Assembly: GCA_002751075.1 (NCBI GenBank)
Contig: NAOQ01000001.1
Coordinates: forward strand, 421,195-460,208
Source: Ichthyophonus hoferi
Taxonomy: Eukaryota; Opisthokonta; Ichthyosporea; Ichthyophonida; Ichthyophonidae
DNA: 39,014 nucleotides
Direction of reading: 5' to 3'
The notes beneath the pieces were generated by a model. It was not told the DNA's origin. It ran no database searches and saw nothing but the letters and a program-made list of their open reading frames with translations. Shown here piece by piece: positions 10,667 to 22,296 of the stretch. Positions within the stretch are counted from its first letter, which is position 1, and each line of letters starts with the position of its first letter. The translations under genes were made by a program, and so were the position numbers.

Positions 10667-10683
10667 GCTGGGCCTATAATCCT
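10641..10683 (+). pseudogene. Fossil 5' half of initiator tRNA-Met
   Basis: From 10656 to 10682, 24 of 27 bases match the D-stem to anticodon-stem part of the intact initiator tRNA-Met at 37196-37267 (shared TGGAAGC, TGCTGGGCC and ATAA blocks). The match fades after the anticodon stem, and no T-arm or B box remains. It cannot be a working tRNA gene. It may come from a tRNA-derived SINE head, a tRNA fragment insertion, or an anticodon-proximal tRNA-primed element. Confidence 0.65.
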
Positions 10684-10720
10684 ATTGGAAATAGGACTAG
10701 TATCTGTTGTACCGAGTTCT

Positions 10721-10775
10721 ATCAGATAGTCGTCGTCAGGTAAAGGGCAAGCTAACGCTCTCAACTGCTCTTGAA
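10721..10775 (-). repeat. Direct repeat partner of 9102-9159
   Basis: Same orientation, roughly 80% identical over the block by eye. Reverse-strand reading EFQEQLRALACPLPDDDYLI is open and protein-like; the 9.1 kb copy reads IQEQLMRALACPLPNNNYLI. Confidence 0.6.
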
Positions 10776-10786
10776 ACTCGCTTTGT

Positions 10787-10888
10787 AGCACGTCAATCAA
10801 ATGGTAAAGTCATCCAAATAAGGCCACGATAGTATAAAATATTAAGGTAAGATCAGACAATCCTAGTGGGCTTGGTGATCTGTCATAA
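10787..10888. repeat. Left flank duplicate of the first assembly gap
   Basis: 102 bp identical to 11522-11623 on the other side of the run of Ns. Includes part of the dispersed repeat (CTAGTGGGCTTGGTGATCTG). Confidence 0.95.
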
Positions 10889-10892
10889 CTGA

Positions 10893-11521
10893 NNNNNNNN
10901 NNNNNNNNNNNNNNNNNNNNNNNNNNNNNNNNNNNNNNNNNNNNNNNNNNNNNNNNNNNNNNNNNNNNNNNNNNNNNNNNNNNNNNNNNNNNNNNNNNNN
11001 NNNNNNNNNNNNNNNNNNNNNNNNNNNNNNNNNNNNNNNNNNNNNNNNNNNNNNNNNNNNNNNNNNNNNNNNNNNNNNNNNNNNNNNNNNNNNNNNNNNN
11101 NNNNNNNNNNNNNNNNNNNNNNNNNNNNNNNNNNNNNNNNNNNNNNNNNNNNNNNNNNNNNNNNNNNNNNNNNNNNNNNNNNNNNNNNNNNNNNNNNNNN
11201 NNNNNNNNNNNNNNNNNNNNNNNNNNNNNNNNNNNNNNNNNNNNNNNNNNNNNNNNNNNNNNNNNNNNNNNNNNNNNNNNNNNNNNNNNNNNNNNNNNNN
11301 NNNNNNNNNNNNNNNNNNNNNNNNNNNNNNNNNNNNNNNNNNNNNNNNNNNNNNNNNNNNNNNNNNNNNNNNNNNNNNNNNNNNNNNNNNNNNNNNNNNN
11401 NNNNNNNNNNNNNNNNNNNNNNNNNNNNNNNNNNNNNNNNNNNNNNNNNNNNNNNNNNNNNNNNNNNNNNNNNNNNNNNNNNNNNNNNNNNNNNNNNNNN
11501 NNNNNNNNNNNNNNNNNNNNN
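10893..11521. other. Assembly gap (629 N)
   Basis: Unsequenced. Open frames crossing it are meaningless. Confidence 0.99.
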
Positions 11522-11720
11522 AGCACGTCAATCAAATGGTAAAGTCATCCAAATAAGGCCACGATAGTATAAAATATTAAGGTAAGATCAGACAATCCTA
11601 GTGGGCTTGGTGATCTGTCATAAATTGTATTAGCCAATAAGAAATTTTCGTGATGAGTCCCATTTAGGTTATTGATTATATCACTTTAAGCATTAAAAAC
11701 CATTGATCTCAAGCGATATT
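11522..11720 (-). repeat. Right flank duplicate and dispersed repeat copy
   Basis: The first 102 bp duplicate 10787-10888. The segment to about 11720 continues as a copy of the dispersed family (TGTATTAGCCAATAAG, GTCCCATTTAGG). Confidence 0.85.
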
Positions 11721-13002
11721 GCCTGCCACATATGACGACAATACTCATCTAGATTATAGTTTCATTGTAAATGAGGAAATTTGTATAACTCGCCATCTAA
11801 TGTAAACTGGGGACACGATAGTCTTTTACGTGATTTGATCTGAAATAACTTATTGTATAATTGCAGGATTTCTGGTATTGGCTAGTTTAATTTTGATAGA
11901 TAATCTTGGATTGCCGTTTAGCACCAATAGATGGCACTAACTATTTTCCCAGGCTACATATGCAATAATAATTGCTAATAATATTAATTTTTGACAGCTA
12001 TGTAAAGAAAAACCAAAGAATTAAATATTCCTGTTTTAAAAGTTTTCTTTCGTTGCTGCTATTTTCCTTAACACTGAAAACAGAAGGATATACAGAGATA
12101 AAAGAAAGCCCCTTGCCAATAAAACTACGTTTATTTTTGCCCTAAAGAGCACATTTAGTTCCTCTGGTTGGAAAAGAAACTATATATGAGTACTGTCATG
12201 TGAGTACTGTCATGTGCTTGTATTTAAAAGAATTATACACTATTGGGAGGATAGTATATAATAGACCGATACTATGTAATGTAACAAATAATTAAGCCAA
12301 TACAACATGCTTATTTACACCAGTGCGCATTTTCATATGACTTTTATTCGGAAAATATAATTAATTACAACCGGTCATTCTAACATTAACAATTTTTCCA
12401 GTACTACCAAGATACTATATATAGGCTAATTAATAACTTAATATTGATTAATTGTGATATAGTACGCCATATATAGACTAAATATTAACCCGGTATTAAT
12501 TAATTACGACGATAGCTACTTTGCTCTACACTATACATGCAACCAACCATGTAGAGATACACGGAGAATATATTTATTACCCATAGAAGATGGTGTAAGG
12601 TATAAGGGAAACGTTCAACAAACTGTCATCGGAAAAATGATTTTTTTGGACTTGGGTAAGAACAATAATGGGCGGGATGTAGTATGGCAAACTATAGTTT
12701 CGTGAACTTTAGAGGACCAAAAATAAAATAAACATTTTTTAAAAAAAAACAAAAAACAGAAAAAAGACCCTATGTAGCATATATTTTATATTTTATTGAT
12801 TGATTTTTCATATACTTTTATCTATCTTTATATTGTTTAGGCAACAATAATATAACTGTAGTTCACTAGCGAGTCGTCTCAGATATAGCCAACAACTACT
12901 TATCACCCGATCATATGCATGTGCGTAAGACAACACCATCAATTAGAGATAACATGCCAATCAATCAAGAGATATCATATGTGCACCAATCATTGTAGCC
13001 GG
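11721..13002. other. AT-rich intergenic, downstream of the aspartic protease
   Basis: No exon found. Contains an exact tandem pair of GTGAGTACTGTCATGT-like units at about 12187-12216 and an A-rich tract at 12740-12750. The 3' UTR of the protease gene runs into this region. Confidence 0.5.
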
Positions 13003-16000
13003 TTAAAACTCCTCTATGCTGTCGGCAAACCTCACAGCCCTTCTTCTAAAGTCAAAGACAGTGTAATACTGAGAGATGAATATATCACCCAGGATCCTGT
13101 GGTAGATTGATTGCATGAGTAACATATCCTATCATATACATAGTGTATGGGTGGAATATGTGGAGCATGTTACATTCCCAATTTATTTATTTATTTGCAT
13201 AAAAATATAAAATATATTCTGTGTTTATTATCTGCTATTAATCAATACCAAGTATTATTTAGCTAACTTATGCAACAATAGACAAGAACTATCAAACCTA
13301 CACGACAGTCTTCAACCCGATATGTGTCACTGTTGGGGTTACGGCTTAAAAGGAAGACAGAATATATTTATCTTATATTATGTTCATCCTATACTTGACC
13401 GTTTCAACATTTATTTCCCGCGCATAATAAATTAATATGGCCCAATGGGGAAGATTGCATAAAATATAGACGTAGTGTACTATGAAATAAAATCCAATGA
13501 AGATGATTGGTTGAAATGTAACTAGATTAGCTCGGGTACATTAGCTATTGGATATCTTTGTATTGAAATAACTTTAACTTTTAAATTGGTGTTGAGGATG
13601 TGATATAATTTGGCAAGATAAAGATAATACGTAAAGTCGGGTTGGGTCATATAACGATATAAAGCAAAGACATACAGAGACCATCATATGTATAGTTAGA
13701 AGAAAGCACTTACAAATTGTTATTTAATTAGTCTATATATGGCATTAATTCAATCTGAAATTGTTATAGAAAAGAGATAAAGCACAAAAGTTGTTTACAG
13801 TCAGGAGAAAGCACCTAGTTAGTAGCTGAGTATCAATATAACAGAAAGGAAGAGGAAAGAAAGGAAGATAATATCCATAGCAAAGGATATAATTACCAGA
13901 TGGGACCAGCAGGCACGTCTAGAGCAGTGAATCCTGATATACACTGTGTCTGCCCAAGGGCTGTTACCTTCAACACATAAGCCCTCCCATTCAGTGCAAA
14001 CTTACGACCACCCATGGAGAACTCTACGTCCGGGAGAGAGTCGATAGCTGCACAGTCTATCATGTACATGCCTTGGGCAGTCTTAGTACCTCTGCATAAT
14101 ATTGTGTATGTATGTAGGTATGTATGTATATAGGTATGTGTGTAAGTATGGTTATATGATAGAAAGAAGTGTGGAGTTACTATCAGACGGCTGCGATGGC
14201 AAAGGGTGCAAAGTGTCCAAAGAGAATGGCAATGGAAAATGATTATAACTATCTAGGACATACCTATATATAATAATTAAATAAAATGGGAATAAATCAG
14301 TGCGCTTAGTAAGTGGATGACGTTTCTAAAAACCTATTGCAAGTGTACAGTTATAGAAAAGATTTGATTATTATCACTCCGCCCTGGGGATACCACATTA
14401 TCCTGATACTATCCATATACTACATACTATAGACTATATACTATATACTTGTAATATGATGCCAAACACTTGCACACCCTAGAATATAACAGTGTTAACT
14501 TACCCTATCAACTGGTTTATCTTATTGACCTCCACAGTAGGGCCAGCAATAAGAGAGGTACCTGTATCAGCAATAGCCTGAGCCCCAGGGCGACCAATAT
14601 CCCTCCCACCAATAAAAATACCATCTAAATCAAATTGCCAATAGGCAGCCTTTGTTAAAGGAACTGTAGTAAACTCTCCTGTGTATCGTTTGGAGTCGAT
14701 TCCACCAAATAGAATTTCCCCTCCTCTCCCTTGCGGGTCAGGCTTACGGGTCATCCAGAAGGAGAAGACAGCGTTGTCAACAAGGTGTTTGTCAAGGACA
14801 TTATACCACCATGGTCTCACTTGATCTACTGCAATAGATTCTATAAAGTATATGTAGGGTCATGTGGTAAGATATTTTTGTGTGGCATATGTTAATAAGG
14901 ATAGAGTGACGTTTCATATAAATATAGGCTGGTACAGGTGGTATGGGACGGGAGATATGTGTGAGAAACCAATCAAAAATGTAAGTGATAAAATGCCATG
15001 TAATTTTGTTGCCCAATAATCTGCCACAAACCAAGATCATGTGAACTAGAATACCAATTGTATAATATATTACAATCGGCAGATTAAATTTTTTAAAAAA
15101 CAAAGTGTAATGATATGGTCACAATCAATTAGGGTTTAAAATAAAATTTATTTTAGTAATAAATAATACAAATACCCATTACAATTACAAACTAGTGCTA
15201 AAGCCATGAAATCCAATATCAAATGGTAGAGTAAAAAAAATAGTAAAAGAAAGAGAGAAAATGTAAGGAAGGAAGAGGGAGAATAATATGAAACAATAAT
15301 AGAAGCATAGTAAATGTAATATGCCAACATGTTCATTTATAAGGACTTGCAAGAATGGAAGAAAAAAAAAGTGCTAAATAACTGGTGGAGAACGCACCAA
15401 ATCCTAGTCCCATAATGCCATCAAACTTTGCAGCAATAAATGTTATGCCTGGCTCTTGCATGGCCTCCGCAAAGGTCTGATTATCCACGGCAATGCCAGC
15501 TATACTCACACGATCAGTGCTTAAGAACCCAGTCATAGATCCAGTACCTAGGTAAATGTGGGACTTCTAGTTTTAGGTTATGTTTACAACATAAGGAAGA
15601 GGTTGATTAAAAAAGTTAAATATAGCGACCTATTTAACTAAGGATAGAATAGTTACGGCTGTGATTAATGAAGGCTAGTTTTTTAAGCAGCTTACATACT
15701 ATGCTATATAGTAGGAGTATAAAAGTTTCTCTTTTTAACAGGGTCAAAATAGGTGATTCGGTAGTAAGACTGAATTAATATATTTTGATTTTTACTCTGG
15801 TTCTCTACTTGTATTCTTTGGCTACCGTTCAAAATCCATAAAATATTATTATATATTATAATAATTGCATCATAGGCTAATATCAACAAGGCAAAGGGTA
15901 AACATTTCACAATAAACTAATTCATTGAGCCAGGCACAAGATGGTGTCATATTCAATATTGAATTAATGCAGTATGAGGCTGTTCTATGTACCAATTTGC

Positions 16001-17632
16001 TATGGAAAATATTACACCGCTTTAATAATTACTTGTATACATGTATGTGTATATAGTATAGTATTTATATTGTAAAATGGTCTAATAGTAATATGGTATT
16101 CAACTTACTAAAATAGCCACATTGTGTCCAACACCTAAACACAACAATAAAAACAAAATAAACATGTATAGAATTAATAAAAAAAACAAATGATACTATG
16201 TACATACAATATTTACATGTTATTGCTGTCAAACATAGCTACCTAAACAGCATAGGTAAAGTAAGTATAATTATAATTATCTAATTAATTAATGCTGGGT
16301 TCTGAAGTACTCTATATATAAAATGCTATATTTATAAAGTATAAAAAGGCTCTATCTAAGACAGATTATGGACTCTTGATTCTGTAATAGTACTAAATAA
16401 AGACTATGCAGTTTTCAACCTAAGTTCTCTTCTTGTAATAATAGACTACCTCTCTGAAGATGGTTGAGATAATTGTAACTACTACACAGGATGAAATCTA
16501 CAATTACAATGATAGATGTATAATATCTTATATCCTATACAGAGTATTTACCGTATGCAATAGAAAACTCCTTGCCATCCTCTTGGTATGTTCTTGATAC
16601 AGAGCTATCGTACTTGGCATGCAACAAGCAAGCCACATTAGTCCATGGGCACTTCTTGCTCGGCACCCACAAATTGCTACTGCCTGTATCCATAATCACA
16701 TTGAAGGTCTATAGGAGGGAAAAGTTTATCTTTATAAGTCAGGATCGATGATTATTTTATATAGATGTATGCCAGGCTATTAGGATGAAGATCTAATCTA
16801 GTGTATCCTGTAACTCAATATAGTAAAAATATAAAGAAAAACCAACAACAAAAAAGGCAGTAGAAGATGTAATAATGTGTAAGTCTAGGTAAAAAAAAAT
16901 AATAACTCTGAGGATGAAGGGGGAAAAGAGGTCGAGGTCGAGGCTATATTAACTTGCATGCTTTTTGATTGCTATTTCATAATAAAATACTTGATAATAA
17001 TCAAAACCTGGCACATAGTGCATCTAGCCAGTATAAATATATATTGCACATGTTGTTATTAATTTTATACTGACCTGTGGTGGTGTACCGATATGGATAG
17101 GTGCAAAATACTGGGCATTCATATAGTCTTTCATATAAATGATATGCTTGTCATTAAAGATGGGGGGATAAAATCCATTAATACTCTGTAAAAGAGGGGT
17201 TCTTTTCTCAATCATATCAGCATATATGGGTTTAGTCTTGATCAAGGGTACCCTGGGAATGAAATGATACATTGTTAAGTATGTATTTGCATATTGTTGC
17301 GATGTGATGAATATTAAAGAAAATAGATGGGTAGGAAAATGTCGAGTTGCAATATATATATATATATATACAGATATATGCCCGTGTACCGTATTTGTTA
17401 GTAATAATAATAATGATAGTGAAAAATATAGATAATCTTATAGATTGGCCATCTTTTTAATGAACACGAAGATAAACCATCACATAATTGATATAAATTT
17501 ATTCTATAAAGAAATGCCCGAATTAGATAATTGTTCCTTTTTCTACCGAAAACTCATGGAAAAGCTATGGTGGAGCTACCTGAACGCGGCATCAACGAAG
17601 GCCGTAGCCAAAACAAAAATAATGATTCTCAT
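13003..17632 (-). CDS. Pepsin-family aspartic protease (cathepsin D/PEP4-like)
   Basis: Seven exons in transcription order: 17632-17580, 17252-17075, 16708-16552, 15547-about 15383, 14828-14504, 14091-13897, 13096-13003; predicted 388 residues. Residues 1-17 ([17 protein letters not shown]) are a signal peptide. About 19-65 is a pepsin propeptide ([10 protein letters not shown]). The mature enzyme has both catalytic motifs, DTGSSNLW (Asp84) and ADTGTSL (Asp272), the flap Tyr in [20 protein letters not shown], and a terminal [16 protein letters not shown] strand. Cys pairs for the first and last disulphides are visible, plus an NQT glycosylation sequon near 152. It should be a secretory-pathway endopeptidase made as a zymogen, acting in lysosome or vacuole or secreted. 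The donor of exon 4 is uncertain: 15382 (GTTATT) keeps the conserved GLGFGAFS loop, whereas 15397 (GTGCGT) is a better consensus but shortens it. The last intron is about 800 bp. Confidence 0.93.
17351..17371. repeat. (AT)n microsatellite
   Basis: Pure AT dinucleotide run in the first intron of the aspartic protease gene. Confidence 0.9.
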
Positions 17633-20600
17633 GTTGTTGTTTTTTACCAAATTTACTAGCAACAACCTACATAAGTTCAATGGTGAATGCCCTGTTAGTT
17701 CGCTAAAACTTGTATTTTTAGGTGCGCCATTTTTTGAGATAAATAATGTGCAAGCATGATTTTAGACTAGTTAAAAGTCTAATACATTCCAACAATTGTA
17801 GATCATGTGCCGTGTAAATGTATTTATATTAGTAATGCACCGTAGTTATACCCAGCCTATAAAGTATATTATCTTTACAATTATATTGGAATGTTAATGC
17901 TAATTGTTTTTTAAAAAATGTAGTGAATTTAGATGAACCAGTATATAACCCACGTGATATCTTAAGCAATATTGGAATATACGTGCCTTTGTTCTTTATC
18001 ATGATACTGGCGGATTATTTTTCGCTAATCATAGCATTTTCATTTTATGATTTATTTTAAATAAAAAGAAAACAAAGTAAATGGCATATTATCACGGACA
18101 CTCATGATTGATTACTTTTTAACGCTTTTGCAATTCACTTTTTATGGTAATCAAATTTTCACAGTTTTCTTTAGTCGGGCAACCTCTAAATAAATATCCT
18201 TTCAATGATTATTAATTATAGTTGGTTATATTAAAAGAATTATATAAAAAAGGAGTTTATGCAATTTTCCATTTAAAAAACTTGCAATAGAAAGCAGGCT
18301 CAATTATACCCTTTTCTATATGACCGCATTTCCCCTGGCTCATTCTATCTGGCCAATCCTAACGTTTGTTTATTTGCAAGTCATTGGTGATTTATATAGT
18401 AGGAATGCGGCTTTTATCTTCAAGATTTGTTGAGGTCCTTTATGGAATATACCTTTCACATTTTATTTACTTGATTTGTCATACATGTATCAACCAATTA
18501 TTTATATTTACGATAATAATTTTAATACCGTTTTATTTAATTCGGACTATAGATATAAGGAAATTTAACTGCACCATTATTTCAACTACAGAATCAGTTA
18601 CCTACATCTATCGAATGTTCAGACCATTGGCTAATCTAATTTTCTGTACATGTCGAAATGTCGACGGCAGTTCCGTGGTTAGTTTCAATGCCAGAGCTAG
18701 GGGAGGGTATCTCTTTAGGTCCTGACTTGTCGGCTGATTCAGTTTACCACAAAATATATATATATATTATGATATAATATATTATATTATGACAAACAAA
18801 ATTGCATTAAACAATACTGGATCCGTGTAAGCTGAACAATGAATGACGTATGAGTATTGAAGAATACACAGAGGCTGCAGGATATTTTTCAAGCAGAGAT
18901 GGACAGCAGAAAATGTATTAGTTAGATCAATTATGTATATATATGGTTATATTATTTTTATTCTAATAAAATAGATTTAAATTTTTATATTATAAACCCT
19001 CAAATTTATTTTTGCTTCAAATATACTTTTATGTATATGTATGGAATACAGTGTAAGTTTACCCTACTCGAGCCAAAATTGGAGACATAGCTGCCATAGA
19101 GGGACATAATGAAACCACACCTAGTTATTTTTCAGATGCATTTAAATAAAACCAATAGCATGAATTTTTATTTCATTATAGTAGAACAATTATTGGTTCC
19201 TGGTTCCTAGAATGTTGGTTGATAAAGATACGTTATTTGTAGAGAAAAAGCAGTTCGTATCTGCTAGGGCAGTCTATTATACTTTTCTTAATGTGACAAT
19301 ATTACATGTCTTGGAAACAACCAATGCCTGCCTGGCTCGAACGACCAAGAAAATGTGCGGCATAATTCGAAAAGCTTGTAAAAATATTCAAAACAATTAA
19401 AATTAAAATGATGTAAATATATATTTAAAGTACCAAAAATAGTCAACATAAATAGACGGATTCTAGACGGCCAATAAACCACTGAATTTAAAGACCTTCT
19501 AATCATCTTACCGATAGAACATTAATTACAACCGTTATAATTCAAGTGTATAAACACACTTACATATATACGCACACGTACACGCATACATACATACATA
19601 CATACATACATAACATATATATATATGCACATACGTTCACGTACCATATTAAGTGGGAGTGCTACCATCAGGAACTAGCCCTATGAGATGCCAACCTGAC
19701 ATAATAAGATAGGTCAATATTGAGCAAATGCGAGGAAATGGAGCAAGAGAGAAAAAGAATGAAATTCGTAGTAAGGATGGATGCGTCATAGTTGTAAAGT
19801 ATAGAACTATATCTTTTATTATAATATATAATCCCAGAACAATCTGCACCTTATATATGCTTTATCAAGATTGGCAATGTTTTTTATGTAAATAAACACA
19901 CATATACACATATATATTCACATATATGTACCTTCTTTATCTATCGTTTGTTAATTTTCGCGTACAAACACATTATGAAAAGGGATGTAAATATATATGT
20001 TATGCAAATGTTAGTGTAGTCTATATATGTAAATAAGTAAATAATTACGTGAGGCACGCTTTTCCTTTCCAGGCCAGCGGTATCCGTGAACATGAGATAA
20101 TAGGATACTGACACATTGGTACTATTCGGTATTTGTAATATTGGATAAACTATATATTATATATTATATATTGCAGAATATCATAAAATTCCATCCTATA
20201 TTCAGGACTGGATGGCTGCTGCACCAAGGAAGAGCGATAACTATTAAAAGAATAGAGCGCAGTACTTTATATTATGTAATATCATACATTATCATGTATC
20301 TACAACTATCTTTCTTTGTGCATTTCTCTTGTTATGTTTGAAGGGGTACTAGGTATTACCCTTGGAAATGTAATAACAATCTTAATAGTCAAATGACATT
20401 GATTGCAGTAATATAATGTTCAACTTGTTGAGAAGTTCAAACATACCTGATGGCTGACTAGATTTATCAGGAAAATAATTGTTACATACAGATTGATCTA
20501 GTATGTGGTAAGATTCATTTGTGGTAGTCGTAATCTATTCATGATGTAATTCTATCCTTATCTGATCTTGACCTCATAAAGGTTTATAAACAGGTCTCAG

Positions 20601-22296
20601 ACAGATTCTGAAACATGAGTTTTATTGCTCATATCTTTTGTATTTATTATTAAGTCGTTGACCTATAGATTACCCCGTTCTGCGTTGGATAACTTGGAAC
20701 ATATTGTTTATGTCATTAAATAATTTATTAACAGTGATAATAACTATACGACAAACAAACTTATGCCTGTAATCCTCCTTTGTAGCCTGTAGTTGTTCCT
20801 TGACTCACGCGTATAGTTGATACGACAACTTGCTTTATTCTTATAAAAATAAACTCGCAACAACTGCTACTAACTGAGGTCTAACACTATTTTTTTTTGT
20901 TCCTTAATCTCTCTTACTATGTATAGTACTCTATACAGTTACTTTTGTGTAATTATCACAAAATCCTGTCTTAATAATATAATGGGTCCGGCCATTATGA
21001 TTGTAAAATATATATATATATATATATATATTTCAATATTTAATCAATCTGCTATAAGGCAACGTTCGCTCTATAGCTTACGTTTTACTTGAATGCATTG
21101 AATTATTTCAAATGCTTGATTAGAATTTACATTAATGATGAAGATAACGTGATAGTATGAACTGTATAATTGTCATTACTTGGAATTATCACAAGGTATT
21201 TTTGGAGTATATGTAAGTATTATTTGCTCATATCTACTGTAAATAGTTAACTTTAATTATATATCATAATATGGTATACGTATACTAGATGTTATTGCAT
21301 ATCTGAGCAGTTGACCAGTAAAAACAATTGCATCCATATTTCACAAGAAAGCATATATTCATAGTTGAATTTATAATCCTGGCAGTATGGTATGGTCTTA
21401 ACTACTCCATCTTGCCGAATAGAGCAGTTTATACAACATAGGTCAAAGTAATTATAGATATAGCTAATTAATACCAAGTTGTTAATTCGTCTACATAAGA
21501 TATACTATATCTTATAAGTATAAAGAATCACTATCTGCGACTGGATAGACATATTTGATTCTGAAGTAAAGCTGAATAGAGATATGTTTATTTGTTTTTA
21601 TTTTCTACCTGCAATTTTCGGCTACACCATCCTATTTTACATCTCTCTTTTATACCTATCGTATCGAAGTTACTATATTCATGATTGAGGCAACCTATAA
21701 TACATGCATAATGTGAGAGAAGGTACATCAATACTTGTATAAGACTAATCAGATTTATGTCAAACAATCCATAAGCACATGCATATAATTATAGACAATG
21801 AATATTGATGTGGTGCCACCACCAAGCCCTCTCTGCTATCTACATAGGACGCCTTGAGTCTACCACACCGTAATCGCACTTACCTTTCTACTCCTGTTAC
21901 TATAATCCACACAAACTAACATGTATGAACGTGATTAGCGAACATACATTTCTTTCTTAAGGCCTCTACTTGATATGTTGAAGTGATGTGCGGAAATTCA
22001 AACGTGGCCTAGTAGATATCACCCTGTAAGCCTATATCGTGCACTAAAACCAATATACACACAAATATATATAAGAAATTATGTTGCTAAATAGTTGGGG
22101 CTAAATCTACACTATGCATATATATTTTTTTGCCTGTCCCCCAGAAACCATAGCATTGCTTACAATGTGTATCTTTATTTATATATCTACCTCATATCTG
22201 AAAAATATACAACCTACTTTACAGTCCTTCTTCACATCAAATCAAGTAAAAAATCAGTAAAGGAAATTTTCTTAAGTTCCAGTGGTGAAGCCAAAA
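17633..22296. other. 4.7 kb with no confident gene
   Basis: Upstream of the protease and downstream of the TatD-like gene. The longest open frame is 18366-18725 (+, 119 codons, hydrophobic start, basic end); its composition is what AT-rich chance sequence gives and no family is recognised. Weak exon candidates are a reverse-strand end at 19651-19701 (MSGWHLIGLVPDGSTPT), a reverse-strand Cys-containing stretch at about 21292-21470 (CINCSIRQDGVVKTIPYC), and acceptors on the forward strand at 20073 (CCTTTCCAG) and 21849 (ATCTACATAG). None links into a model. Simple repeats include (CATA)n at 19584-19612 and (AT)n at 21009-21031. CCAAT pentamers at about 18351, 18493 and 18627 may belong to the protease promoter. 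Confidence 0.4.

Noticed and set aside
10810-11535. Open frames of 222-241 codons on the reverse strand
   Set aside because: They are made almost wholly of Ns in the assembly gap.
17445-17759. 104-codon forward open frame
   Set aside because: It is the antisense of the signal-peptide exon of the aspartic protease plus AT-rich flank.
18366-18725. 119-codon forward open frame, hydrophobic
   Set aside because: Length is near what chance gives in this base composition, and there is no recognisable family or splice context. Kept only as a note.
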